Assembly (NCBI RefSeq): GCF_017876405.1
Contig: NZ_JAGINW010000001.1
Coordinates: forward strand, 10,739,203-10,803,202
Reading direction: 5' to 3'
Source: Kibdelosporangium banguiense
GTDB lineage: Bacteria > Actinomycetota > Actinomycetes > Mycobacteriales > Pseudonocardiaceae
Length of the DNA stretch: 64,000 nucleotides
Shown: positions 16,865 to 25,428 of the stretch, in pieces
Layout: each line of letters begins with the position of its first letter
How positions within the stretch are numbered: position 1 is the first letter of the stretch
The notes under the pieces: model-generated
Databases searched by the model: none
Told to the model about the DNA's origin: nothing
What the model saw: only the letters and a program-made list of their open reading frames with translations
Position numbers and translations under genes: made by a program

Positions 16865-17848
16865 CTACCTGACTCGTTGCTTCGGCGCGCCTGTGCTCTC
16901 ACGGCACACGAGTCGGGTGGCCAGCCTGGTCACGAACTTGGGCTGTTCACCGGCGAGGATGGTCAGCAGCCCGGCGATACCCGCCCGGCCGAGCTCTTCG
17001 CCCGGCAGGTCGACCGACGTCAAGGCCGGGTACAGCATCTGGGCGATGTGCGTGTCGCCGAACCCGATCACGGATAGGTCGTCCGGAATGGACAGACCAG
17101 CCGCCATCGCGGCGCGGACCACGCCCGCGGCCTGGATGTCGTCGTCACAGACGACCGCCGTGATCTCCTTGCGTTTGGCAAGCAGTTCGGCCGCCGCCGA
17201 CTGGGCGTCCGACGCCGACAACGGCGTCGCGAGTTGCGTGGAGAAAATGCCCTCCGCAGCCCGCTTGAAGGCCGCGTTACGGGCCTGGAACGTCGCGGTG
17301 GACTGCTTGGCCCGGATGTGCGCGATGTGGTCGTGCCCAAGGTCGCGCAGGTGATTGACGGCTTCTTTCATGCCATCACCCACGGCGAGACTGATGCACG
17401 GAACGCCGGGCATGGTCTTCGAGTCGAGAGCGATCATGGGGACATAGGCGGAGCAGTCAGCCGGCGGCGGGATGGTGTAGGAGCAGGTCAGTATGCCGTC
17501 CACTGTGCCCGTGGCGTCGATGAAGGCGGACTTGGACTGGGCCGAAGCCAGCACTACAACGTAGCCGTGCTCGGCGGCCGCCTGCTCCGCGCCTTCGAGA
17601 ACCCGGGAATAGAACGGGTTTTCGACCTCTGGTACAAGTAGGACGAACATGGACGAACGTCCCATGCGCAGCGATCTGGCCGCCGCGTGCGGACGGTAAC
17701 CTAGCTTGTCGGCTGCGTCACGCACTCGCTGCTGAGTGGCCGGGGACACGCGTCCGTCAGCGTGCCCGGACAGGACAAGCGACACCGTCGACTGGGACAC
17801 GCTTGCCTCACGGGCGACCTCGATACCAGTGGGGCGCTTCGACACCAT
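16865..17848 (-). CDS. LacI family transcriptional regulator
   Basis: A 327-residue LacI/GalR regulator. The N-terminal HTH (GIEVAREASVSQSTVSLVLS) and hinge helix (LGYRPHAAARSLRMGRSS) precede a periplasmic-binding-like sugar domain (FVLLVPEVENPFYSRVLEGA; DDDIQAAGVVRAAMAAGL; LSVIGFGDTHIAQMLYPALT). The ligand-binding part begins at about residue 60. It converges with the regulator at 16331 with a 9-bp gap, so the two genes probably share a terminator region. A GTGGT-ACCAC palindrome lies 24 bp upstream. Its target, whether sugar metabolism or the cluster, cannot be told. Confidence 0.9.
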   Translation of the reverse strand: MVSKRPTGIEVAREASVSQSTVSLVLSGHADGRVSPATQQRVRDAADKLGYRPHAAARSLRMGRSSMFVLLVPEVENPFYSRVLEGAEQAAAEHGYVVVLASAQSKSAFIDATGTVDGILTCSYTIPPPADCSAYVPMIALDSKTMPGVPCISLAVGDGMKEAVNHLRDLGHDHIAHIRAKQSTATFQARNAAFKRAAEGIFSTQLATPLSASDAQSAAAELLAKRKEITAVVCDDDIQAAGVVRAAMAAGLSIPDDLSVIGFGDTHIAQMLYPALTSVDLPGEELGRAGIAGLLTILAGEQPKFVTRLATRLVCRESTGAPKQRVR

Positions 17849-17871
17849 GGTCAGATGGTATGCGACAGGTA

Positions 17872-17885
17872 GTGGTTCGTACCAC
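17872..17885. promoter_or_regulatory. Candidate LacI operator
   Basis: GTGGTTCGTACCAC is a 14-bp inverted repeat (arms GTGGT and ACCAC, 4-base centre) 24 bp upstream of the LacI start codon, a common place for autoregulation. It has no second copy that I noticed in the window. Confidence 0.4.
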
Positions 17886-17929
17886 GTGAGCCGGTCATCT
17901 TCGCTCCTCGGACCGCCGCGACGGGCCGG

Positions 17930-19477
17930 TCACCAGTACCGCAAGGGCACGGTGATCAACTGGTCGACGGGCGCGAAGTCGTCGGTGAGCTCGCCCGCAC
18001 CTTCGGTGTAGCCAGCGGCGCGGGCCTCGTCGGCGACGATCAGCAGGCCGCTTCCGTCCCGTGCTGCGAGGTTCCGCCGCAGATCCTCGAGCGCGATCGG
18101 CGTGTCGGAGGCCACCACGATCACGTTGCCACCGGACGTGGTGTCGATGATCTCGTTGTAGGAGATGAGAACGACGTGCTTGAACACGCCCTGTACGGTG
18201 CGCACAGCCGACTTCACGAACTCCGACGGCGGGAAGTCGATGATGTTCATCGTGTACAGGCCGCCTGGCCGCAGGACACGCTGCGCGTCCAGAGCCACTT
18301 CCCGGGTGGTCAGGTGCCAGGGCGGGCTGTGTGCTCCGAAGGCGTCCTCGACAACGAGGTCGACACTCTGAGTGGCCTGCTGGCGTAGTCCCATGCGGCC
18401 GTCGCCGACCTCGACGCGCAACCTGTCGTCCGGCCTCAACAGCAGCTCGCGCTTGGCGAAGTCGACAAGACCAGGATCGATCTCGTACACCGTCTGCACA
18501 CCGCCCGGACGAGTCAGCCGCAGGTTGGTCGGCAACGTGCCCGCTCCCCCGCCGATGTGCAGTCCGTCGAGCGCCTGACCAGGCTTGATCAGATCGGCGG
18601 CCGCGGCCAGCGCCTGGACGTAGCCCATGTGCAGCCGGCCGGGGTCGGTCATGTCCACGTGGCTGTGCTCGGACGTGCTCAGTTTGAGGATCTTGACGTC
18701 GGCTTTCTCCGGATGGGCGACGGTCCGGATGCAGTTGTAGGCCGACTCGACCTGACACGGTTGTGGCGCGACGACCGTCAGCACGGCGGCGCCTAGACCT
18801 GCCGCCATGAATGCGGCGGCGACGACGGCCCGCCTGCGAGCGAACGCTATCTCGGTGATCAGCCCTCCCACCACCAGGATCCCTCCGGTGATGAGCAGGA
18901 TCGTGCTACTGGGCAGCGTCGCGACCAGCACGAAGCCGGTCAGGAACGTGGCGAGGATGCCGCCGAGCGTGCCGATCCCCGACAGTCTGCCGACCACCCT
19001 GCCAGTCCGCTCCAGGCTGCTGAGCTGCAGTTTGACGACCAGTGGGCTGACCATCGACAACAGCAGGCACGGCACGAAGATAGTGAGGGACGCCAAGCCG
19101 ATCACGGCGATCGGGCTTGTTGCCTGCAGTGATCCACCCACCCAGCGGAGCAGGGGAAGGACCAGCAGGGTGCAGATCCCGCCGGCGATCAGGCAGCGTC
19201 CGATGAGCTTGGCCGGATCCCGAGTGTCGGCCAGACGGCCGCCTGCCCACGCCCCGAGCGCGATGGCGGCCAGCGCGATGCCGATCACCGCGGAATTGAC
19301 CTGGAGGTTGATCCCGATGTACGGCGCGACCAACCGGGCAGCCAGGACTTCCAGCAAAAGCACTGCCGCGGACGACCCGAACGCCAGCACGGCGGCTGCC
19401 CACGCCGGCAGCCGGCGGGGTACCTGCTGCCCCACAGGCCTGCTTGCCTGTTCTTGGAGTTGGTCTTGAGCCGCCAT
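17930..19477 (-). CDS. Fused membrane/spermidine-synthase-like protein
   Basis: A 515-residue protein. The N-terminal half has about eight hydrophobic helices (VLAFGSSAAVLLLEVLAARL onwards). The C-terminal half is a class I methyltransferase-fold domain of the spermidine/polyamine synthase type (LHIGGGAGTLPTNLRLTRPG, TVYEIDPGLVDFAKR, VVEDAFGAHSPPWHLTTREV). Such fused proteins are common in actinomycetes and mostly uncharacterised; they may transfer aminopropyl groups. The start at 19477 has GGAGA 6 bases upstream. It could be a housekeeping bystander or use (decarboxylated) SAM within this SAM-rich cluster. Confidence 0.85.
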   Translation of the reverse strand: MAAQDQLQEQASRPVGQQVPRRLPAWAAAVLAFGSSAAVLLLEVLAARLVAPYIGINLQVNSAVIGIALAAIALGAWAGGRLADTRDPAKLIGRCLIAGGICTLLVLPLLRWVGGSLQATSPIAVIGLASLTIFVPCLLLSMVSPLVVKLQLSSLERTGRVVGRLSGIGTLGGILATFLTGFVLVATLPSSTILLITGGILVVGGLITEIAFARRRAVVAAAFMAAGLGAAVLTVVAPQPCQVESAYNCIRTVAHPEKADVKILKLSTSEHSHVDMTDPGRLHMGYVQALAAAADLIKPGQALDGLHIGGGAGTLPTNLRLTRPGGVQTVYEIDPGLVDFAKRELLLRPDDRLRVEVGDGRMGLRQQATQSVDLVVEDAFGAHSPPWHLTTREVALDAQRVLRPGGLYTMNIIDFPPSEFVKSAVRTVQGVFKHVVLISYNEIIDTTSGGNVIVVASDTPIALEDLRRNLAARDGSGLLIVADEARAAGYTEGAGELTDDFAPVDQLITVPLRYW

Positions 19478-19578
19478 GGATTCTCCGATCGTCGAGCCAG
19501 ATACCCGTTGGCACTGCCGAACGAAGCCGAAGATATGGCTGGGGCCATCGTCGATGACCGGGATACGTCGGGAATCTA

Positions 19579-20124
19579 TCAACCAGAAGCCAGGCAGGCG
19601 GTGAGCACAGCGCTCGCCTGGCCGGTCCTCACTGGCGGCTCAACCACCGCAAGACCGCTGTACAGCAGGAAAAGCCGTTCTGCCAAGGGCTCGACCCGAG
19701 TAGCGCAAACACGGTCGGCGTCGAGCAGACATCGGAGTTCGTGCCGCATCGCGGTCGCGTAATCCGCCGCGGACTGCTTGAACGACATACCGAGATCCCG
19801 CAGCCGGACGACTGTGCGGATCGAGGCGGGCTCGTCGACACCGGTCAGCTTCACCAATGTGGATACCAGATGCCCAGCGTGGCCGTCGTTCACTCCGGTG
19901 ACAGAGTCGCGGAGCATCGCCTGCATACGTTCCCTGCTCCACCGAGTCGTGGCGAGCAGAAGTTGCGCCTTGGAGCTGAATCGCACCAACAGGGTTGCGG
20001 GTACGAGCCCCACGTCGTCCGCAACCTGCTTGAGAGTCAACGCAGTGAGGCCGTGCCGTGCCAGTCTTGCGGCAGCAGCTGCGGCGATGTCCTCGTCCGT
20101 CACTGGGCTGCGCGGTCTGGCCAT
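19579..20124 (-). CDS. TetR family regulator, alkaloid cluster
   Basis: A 181-residue TetR-type regulator with the HTH at residues ~10-55 (DEDIAAAAAARLARHG, LTLKQVADDVGLVPATLLVR, FSSKAQLLLATTRW). The start at 20124 has GAGGGAG nearby; the longer open frame upstream is intergenic. It is divergent from the methyltransferase gene at 20265. The region between carries a TCATACGTACGA palindrome that also occurs in shortened form before the P450/PNPOx, MFS and SDR promoters. It is the best candidate for the binder of that motif, perhaps relieved by the alkaloid product. Confidence 0.88.
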   Translation of the reverse strand: MARPRSPVTDEDIAAAAAARLARHGLTALTLKQVADDVGLVPATLLVRFSSKAQLLLATTRWSRERMQAMLRDSVTGVNDGHAGHLVSTLVKLTGVDEPASIRTVVRLRDLGMSFKQSAADYATAMRHELRCLLDADRVCATRVEPLAERLFLLYSGLAVVEPPVRTGQASAVLTACLASG

Positions 20125-20149
20125 GCTCGTTATCTCCCTCTGCCACAAC

Positions 20150-20165
20150 GCATCATACGTACGAC
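20150..20165. promoter_or_regulatory. Candidate operator between TetR and methyltransferase genes
   Basis: GCATCATACGTACGAC contains the imperfect palindrome TCATACGTACGA, 26 bp upstream of the TetR start and about 100 bp upstream of the methyltransferase gene. A further TCATACG lies at about 20223. The motif matches other sites in this cluster. Confidence 0.5.
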
Positions 20166-20264
20166 GGACTGGCAGGTATATAACAACGGTCTGTCGCATC
20201 TCTGGGCCGGCCGATAGGCCCCTCATACGCTCGGCCCGACCTCGACTCTCTCGGGAAGTGACGC

Positions 20265-20882
20265 ATGCCGGACCACGGGCACGTTCGCACCTTCAACCGG
20301 ATCGCCGACCGCTACGACGAGAAGTTCGGCCGGGACTGCGAGACCGCACACACAGTCGTCCTCCAATGGGCACGGCAGGCCGGGATCTGCCCGGAAAGGG
20401 TGCTCGACATCGGTTGCGGGACCGGCGTTCTGCTGGAAGCAGCGGCTGCCGAGTGGCCTGGCACGGCATTGCTAGGCATCGACCCGGCGAACCGGATGCT
20501 GGCCATCGCCAGGAGACGGCTGGCCGGCTCTGAGCACGACTTGCGGGTCGCTCAGGTCGAAGATCTGCCTCACTCGGACGCAACCGTCGATCTGGTGCTC
20601 AGCACGACTTCGTTCGGCCACTGGACCGATCAGGCGGCCGGGTTGCGTGAAGTGGCACGAGTGTTGCGCCCCGGCGGGCTGTGCGTCATCGCCGAGCACG
20701 CGCCACCTGGCTGGCTCATGGCCACCACGCTGAAAATCATGGGCCGGCTGCCCAGGCTGGCCGACCGGCAGCAGTTGCAGCAGATGGTGCAGCGGGCCGG
20801 GCTGCTGGCCGAACGCGCCGAGGTGGTCCCAGGCACATTCGTGGTGACGCAGTCCCGCAAGCCAGCGCAGGAGCGGCTCTGA
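20265..20882 (+). CDS. Class I SAM methyltransferase, probable N-methyltransferase
   Basis: A 205-residue SAM-dependent methyltransferase. Motif I is VLDIGCGTGVLLEAAAAEW, motif II LLGIDPANRMLAIARRRL, and the post-motif block ARVLRPGGLCVIAEHAPPGW. It resembles the ubiE/class XI group. Its TGA overlaps the ATG of the FAD monooxygenase (TGATG at 20880). This pair has the same order as SacI/SacJ of the safracin cluster as I recall it, where the methyltransferase methylates the ring nitrogen. The assignment to N-methylation rests on that context. Confidence 0.8.
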   Translation: MPDHGHVRTFNRIADRYDEKFGRDCETAHTVVLQWARQAGICPERVLDIGCGTGVLLEAAAAEWPGTALLGIDPANRMLAIARRRLAGSEHDLRVAQVEDLPHSDATVDLVLSTTSFGHWTDQAAGLREVARVLRPGGLCVIAEHAPPGWLMATTLKIMGRLPRLADRQQLQQMVQRAGLLAERAEVVPGTFVVTQSRKPAQERL

Positions 20883-22399
20883 TGGCCAAGACCGTTCAGG
20901 TGCTGGTGATCGGTGCGGGGCCGACGGGCCTGACGTTGGCGGCGGAGCTCGCTCTGGCTGGAGTGAGCTGCCGCGTTCTGGAGCGGCGAGACGAGCGCTC
21001 GCCTTGGTCGAGGGCGTTCGGCCTGCTGCCCCGATCATTGGAACTGCTGGACATTCGTGGCCATGCCGGGGACTTCGTGGCCGCGGGTCTGCCATGGACA
21101 CTCGCCCCGCTGGGTGACGGCCGGAGCTGGCTGGACTATCGCTGTCTGGACAGCCCTTTTCCCTACATGCTCGTCATACCGCAGAGCACCACCGAAGAGC
21201 TGCTGGAGAACCGAGCGGTAAAGATGGGTGCCGAGGTCGTCCGTGGCGCGCAGGTGACCGGGATGCAGCAGCACACGTCTGGTGTGTCCGTGGAGGTCAC
21301 CGACGAGGCCGGCGTGCACATCGAGGAAGCGGACTACGTCGTCGGCTGTGACGGTATCCGGAGCGTCACACGCTCCTTCGCCGGCATCAAGTTCTCCGGT
21401 TCCCCCTATGACAGTTCGTTGATCGTGGCCGATGTAGCGCTCGCCAGCCCGCCGGAGCCGGAAGTCCACGCCCGGACCGGACGGCGTGGCATGGTCGCGG
21501 TCTTCCCCTTCGGCAACGGGATGTACCGGTTGATCGTGCTGGACCACGAACGAATGAAGGCCGGCGTCGACGAGCCGGTCACCGTCGCGGAACTCACCGA
21601 CAGCTGCCTGGCGCTGCTGGGCTTCGACCCGGGGATTCACTCTCCCGAGTGGATGTCGCGCTACCGCAGCGAGCAACGCCTCAGCGACACCTACCGGGCC
21701 CGGCGAATCCTGCTCGCCGGCGATGCCGCGCACACCCACGTTCCGTCCGGTGGGCAAGGACTGCAGACCGGCATACAGGACGCGATGAACCTGGGCTGGA
21801 AACTGGCCGGACGAGTGCACGGCTGGGCCTCGGAAAGCGTCCTGGACAGCTACGAAGCCGAGCGCCTGCCCATCGCCAGGGCCACCCTTCGCAAGACCGA
21901 CATGCTGTACAAGTTCGAGACATCACAATCGCCGCCGGCACGGGCACTTCGCTGGCTGAGCGTGCGTGCCGCGAAGCTACCGCCGATGGAAAAGGCGGTG
22001 GTGGCGCAGCTTTCCGGATTCACGCTGCGGTATCCGAAGCCACGCCGGGATGCCGACCACGATCTGGTGGGCCGGCGGCTGCCGGACGCAACGGTGCGTT
22101 CACGTCACAACGGCTCGCCGGCCCGCCTCTACACCGCTTTCCACACAGGCAAGTTCGTGTTGCTGGATCAGTCACCAGGCGGGATCTGCGCGGCGGCGGT
22201 GCGGGCGGCATGGCCTGACCGGGTGACGATCGTGGAAGCGGGCCGCACGGACCGGCACGACTGGCCGGAAGCGATCCTTGTCCGCCCTGATGGTTACGTC
22301 GCCTGGGCGGGCAACTCGGCGGCCACACCCGATCTCCGATCGGTCCTCGGCCACTGGTGCGGTCCTGCGGCGAGTACCGGGCATGACCGCATTCGCTGA
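20882..22399 (+). CDS. FAD-dependent aromatic monooxygenase (SacJ/SfmO2-like)
   Basis: A 505-residue class A flavoprotein hydroxylase. The FAD motif VLVIGAGPTGLTLAAELA is at residues ~7-24, the DG motif CDGIRSVTRSF near residue 160, and the GD motif ILLAGDAAHTHVPSGGQGLQ near residue 275. A thioredoxin-like C-terminal domain follows, as in polyketide hydroxylases. It would hydroxylate a phenolic ring with NAD(P)H, a step needed before the quinone of saframycin/safracin-type alkaloids. It is translationally coupled to the methyltransferase. Confidence 0.88.
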   Translation: MAKTVQVLVIGAGPTGLTLAAELALAGVSCRVLERRDERSPWSRAFGLLPRSLELLDIRGHAGDFVAAGLPWTLAPLGDGRSWLDYRCLDSPFPYMLVIPQSTTEELLENRAVKMGAEVVRGAQVTGMQQHTSGVSVEVTDEAGVHIEEADYVVGCDGIRSVTRSFAGIKFSGSPYDSSLIVADVALASPPEPEVHARTGRRGMVAVFPFGNGMYRLIVLDHERMKAGVDEPVTVAELTDSCLALLGFDPGIHSPEWMSRYRSEQRLSDTYRARRILLAGDAAHTHVPSGGQGLQTGIQDAMNLGWKLAGRVHGWASESVLDSYEAERLPIARATLRKTDMLYKFETSQSPPARALRWLSVRAAKLPPMEKAVVAQLSGFTLRYPKPRRDADHDLVGRRLPDATVRSRHNGSPARLYTAFHTGKFVLLDQSPGGICAAAVRAAWPDRVTIVEAGRTDRHDWPEAILVRPDGYVAWAGNSAATPDLRSVLGHWCGPAASTGHDRIR

Positions 22400-22472
22400 A
22401 GCCCCAACACGTCATTCGTTACACTGCACTCGCGGACAGCCGTCCGCGCTCGAACCGAGTGGAGTGTTACGG

Positions 22473-22964
22473 GTGCACGAGACACCGGAAGACCTGCGCA
22501 GGACGCAGGCGTTGATCGACGACAGTCACGGCCGCGCGGGCGCTCACCTGCGCAGCATCATGTCCGATCCCAGCCGGATCAGCGCGGAGGAACTGTCTGG
22601 ATTACTCACCGGTGTACAGGTTCTCAACGTGGCCACGGTGACGGCGGCCGGGCAACCACGGGTGGCCCCCGTCGACGGACTGTTCTACCGTGGTCAGTTC
22701 TGGTTCGGTTCCTCGCACGACTCGGTCCGGTTCCGTCACCTGCGCCGCAGGCCTGCCATAAGCGCGACACACACCCGCGGCGAGGCGCTCGCGGTGATAG
22801 TCCACGGCACCGCCCATGAAGTGGATCTCGGCTCCGCGGCCGGGGGCCCGTTCCGCGACTACTGCCTGGAGGTCTACGGCCAGGACTGGTACAGCTGGGG
22901 TGCGCCGGCGGCGTACGCCCGGATCGACGCCGAGAAGATGTTCACCTTCCGGAGCCGGCATTGA
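22473..22964 (+). CDS. PNPOx/F420-type split-barrel protein
   Basis: A 163-residue protein of the pyridoxamine-oxidase-like superfamily. The core is VLNVATVTAAGQPRVAPVDG, then FWFGSSHDSVRFRHLRRRP, then SATHTRGEALAVIVHGTAHE. The pattern with an internal HLRRRPAISA resembles F420- or FMN-dependent reductases. The GTG at 22473 is preferred, with GGAG about 8 bases upstream. Its stop overlaps the TTG start of the UvrA-like gene (TTGA at 22961). It may reduce or detoxify a pathway intermediate; the substrate is unknown. Confidence 0.78.
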   Translation: MHETPEDLRRTQALIDDSHGRAGAHLRSIMSDPSRISAEELSGLLTGVQVLNVATVTAAGQPRVAPVDGLFYRGQFWFGSSHDSVRFRHLRRRPAISATHTRGEALAVIVHGTAHEVDLGSAAGGPFRDYCLEVYGQDWYSWGAPAAYARIDAEKMFTFRSRH

Positions 22965-25387
22965 CCGAGTGGATCCAGGTCTCCGGAGCTCGCACGCACA
23001 ATCTCCGCAATATCACCGTCCGGATTCCACGCGGCAGGATCGTGGCGTTCACCGGGGTGAGCGGCAGCGGCAAGACCTCACTGGCGATCGACACCATCCA
23101 TGCCGAGGCGCAACTGCGGTACCTCGAAGGGCTGTCCCCCTTCGTCCGGCAGTACATCACGCCACGAGACCGTCCCCAGGTCGACCGGATCGACGGTCTG
23201 GGTGCCACGCTCGCGGTGGACCAGCGCAAGCTCAACCGAAGTTCCCGGTCCACTGTGGGCACTATGACCGGGATCGACGCCTACCTCGGGCTACTGTACT
23301 CCCGACTGGCCACAATAGACGGTGAGACCGATGTCGCGGCGTCGCATTTCAGCAAGCACAGCCCGGAAGGCGGCTGCCCTGAATGTCACGGGGCAGGCGG
23401 CTCGCTGCACGCCGATGCCGATCTGATCGTCACAAATCCCGACCTGCCCTTGCTCGACGGGGCGTCACCGTGGTTCGCCAAACTCCGCTCCACTGAGCAG
23501 ACGGCGCTGCCGTTCCTCGCCGAGCGCCAGGGCGTGGATCTGTCTCTGCCGTGGCGTGAGCTCCCGGAGACGTTCCGCGACAGCGTGTTGTATGGCACGG
23601 GCGACGAACCGATCGCGATCAGCATCAAGGTCCCGAACAAGAACTCCAACGCGGAGTGGATCTACCAGAACAACAAGCCGATGCTCGGTGCGATCGCCGA
23701 GGTCGAGAGATTGTTCGGCGCGGCGGGAACGGAGAACGCCAAGCAACGCTACGTCCCGTTCATGCGGCAGGCCCCCTGCCGGTCGTGCGACGGCAGCGGG
23801 TTCGGTACCGCCGCACGAACCGTCACGCTCAACGGCATGAGCTACCGGGATCTGGTGAGTGTGCCGGTAGGCCGGCTGGCACCGTGGTCCCAGGAGCTGG
23901 AACGGCACCTGACCGGAGTACGACGCGAGATCGGGGAGGTCCTGTTGCCAGAACTCCGGCAACGCGCCGATCTCCTGGAACGGCTTGGTCTCGGGCACCT
24001 GGAGCTCGAACGGCCGGCACCCTCCATGTCCGGCGGTGAACTGCAACGTGCCCGGACCGCCGCGCAGCTCAGCACGGCACTCAGCGGCATCGTCTTCGTC
24101 CTCGACGAGCTCTCCTCCGGGCTGCACCCGGAGGACAAGCAGAACCTGGCACCGATCCTGCACGGCCTGCGTGACGCCGGGAACACCGTGCTGATGGTCG
24201 AGCACGACCCCGACGTCATCGCCCTGGCCGACTGGGTGATCGACCTCGGCCCCAGCGCCGGCAGGCACGGTGGTCAGGTCATGTTCGCCGGAACACCGGC
24301 CGACCTGCGTGCGCACCCCCAGTCGCCGACCGGCCGCTATCTCACCTCGGACACGCCACGCGTTCAGCGCGCGAGCGGGCGGCCGCTGGAGCGTTCGGGA
24401 ACGCTGGTGCTGCATGACGTGAACGCCAACAACGTCCGGGCTGACCGGATCGAGATCCCGCTGGGCGTGCTCACGTGCGTGACCGGCGTCAGCGGCAGCG
24501 GCAAGAGCTCGCTGCTGCACCTGGCCTTGGCGCCGGCTGTCACGGAGGCGCTGGCGGCTGAACACCACGACTCGGTCCGCGAGATCACCGGGCTCGAGCC
24601 GATCCGGTGGGTCGAGGTCGTCGACCAGAGTCCGATCGGCCGCACGCCGCGATCCAATCCGGCCACGTACACGAAGGCGTTCGACTCGATCAGGCAACTG
24701 TTCGCGTCGACACCACAGGCTGCGGGCACCGGTCTCGACGCCACCGCGTTCTCCTTCAACGCGGCCGGAGGCCGGTGCGAGGCCTGTACCGGTTACGGCA
24801 AGCGCCTGGTGGACATGCACTTCCTGCCTGATGTCTGGGCCACTTGCGACGTCTGCCAGGGCCGCCGTTTCACCGACGCCGTGCTCGGCGTGACCTACCT
24901 CGGCATGGCGATCGATGAGGTGCTGCACCTGACGGTCGACGAGGCGGCGCAACGTTTCGAGGAACCCCAGTCCCTGGCAGAGACACTGCGCGCCCTGCAG
25001 AAGGTCGGCTTGGGATACCTGGAGCTGGGGCAGAGTGCGACGGACCTGTCCGGCGGCGAGGCGCAGCGCCTGAAGCTCGCGAACGCGTTGCGCCGCACCA
25101 ACCGTGGCCGCAAGCCCGGTCTTGTCCTGCTCGACGAACCACTCACCGGGCTGCACCCGTCCGACGTGCAACGGATGGTGGCCACGTTCGACGATCTGCT
25201 CCAGCGCGGGAACACCGTCGTGGTCGCTGAGCACGACCTGCACCTGGCCGCCTGCGCGGACTGGTTGATCGACATGGGCCCAGGGGCGGGCGACCGTGGC
25301 GGACTGGTCATGGCGGCGGGCGCGCCCCAGGACGTGAGCACTGCAGACAGTGTGACCGCCGGCTACCTGCGCAAATTGCTGGCATGA
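22961..25387 (+). CDS. UvrA/DrrC-like ABC protein, probable self-resistance
   Basis: An 808-residue UvrA-type protein with two ABC ATPase halves: Walker A GVSGSGKTSLAID and signature SMSGGELQRARTAAQL in the first, GVSGSGKSSLLHL and DLSGGEAQRLKLANAL in the second. Zinc-type cysteine pairs are CPECHG, CRSCDG, CEACTG and CDVCQG. At ~810 residues it is shorter than housekeeping UvrA (~950) and close to DrrC/UvrA2 proteins, which protect producers from DNA-binding drugs. Saframycin-type alkaloids alkylate guanine in the minor groove, so a DNA-lesion resistance role fits. The TTG start overlaps the preceding stop. Confidence 0.9.
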   Translation: MTEWIQVSGARTHNLRNITVRIPRGRIVAFTGVSGSGKTSLAIDTIHAEAQLRYLEGLSPFVRQYITPRDRPQVDRIDGLGATLAVDQRKLNRSSRSTVGTMTGIDAYLGLLYSRLATIDGETDVAASHFSKHSPEGGCPECHGAGGSLHADADLIVTNPDLPLLDGASPWFAKLRSTEQTALPFLAERQGVDLSLPWRELPETFRDSVLYGTGDEPIAISIKVPNKNSNAEWIYQNNKPMLGAIAEVERLFGAAGTENAKQRYVPFMRQAPCRSCDGSGFGTAARTVTLNGMSYRDLVSVPVGRLAPWSQELERHLTGVRREIGEVLLPELRQRADLLERLGLGHLELERPAPSMSGGELQRARTAAQLSTALSGIVFVLDELSSGLHPEDKQNLAPILHGLRDAGNTVLMVEHDPDVIALADWVIDLGPSAGRHGGQVMFAGTPADLRAHPQSPTGRYLTSDTPRVQRASGRPLERSGTLVLHDVNANNVRADRIEIPLGVLTCVTGVSGSGKSSLLHLALAPAVTEALAAEHHDSVREITGLEPIRWVEVVDQSPIGRTPRSNPATYTKAFDSIRQLFASTPQAAGTGLDATAFSFNAAGGRCEACTGYGKRLVDMHFLPDVWATCDVCQGRRFTDAVLGVTYLGMAIDEVLHLTVDEAAQRFEEPQSLAETLRALQKVGLGYLELGQSATDLSGGEAQRLKLANALRRTNRGRKPGLVLLDEPLTGLHPSDVQRMVATFDDLLQRGNTVVVAEHDLHLAACADWLIDMGPGAGDRGGLVMAAGAPQDVSTADSVTAGYLRKLLA

Positions 25388-25391
25388 CAGT

Positions 25392-25422
25392 GCCGGGGTG
25401 CGGTCGCGGACCACACCCCGGC
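25392..25422. terminator. Bidirectional hairpin between convergent genes
   Basis: A perfect 9-bp stem (GCCGGGGTG at 25392-25400 and CACCCCGGC at 25414-25422) with a 13-base loop sits between the ends of the UvrA-like gene (plus) and the DHA2 pump (minus). There is no U-tract on either side. Its position suggests termination for both. Confidence 0.6.
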
Positions 25423-25428
25423 GACCAG

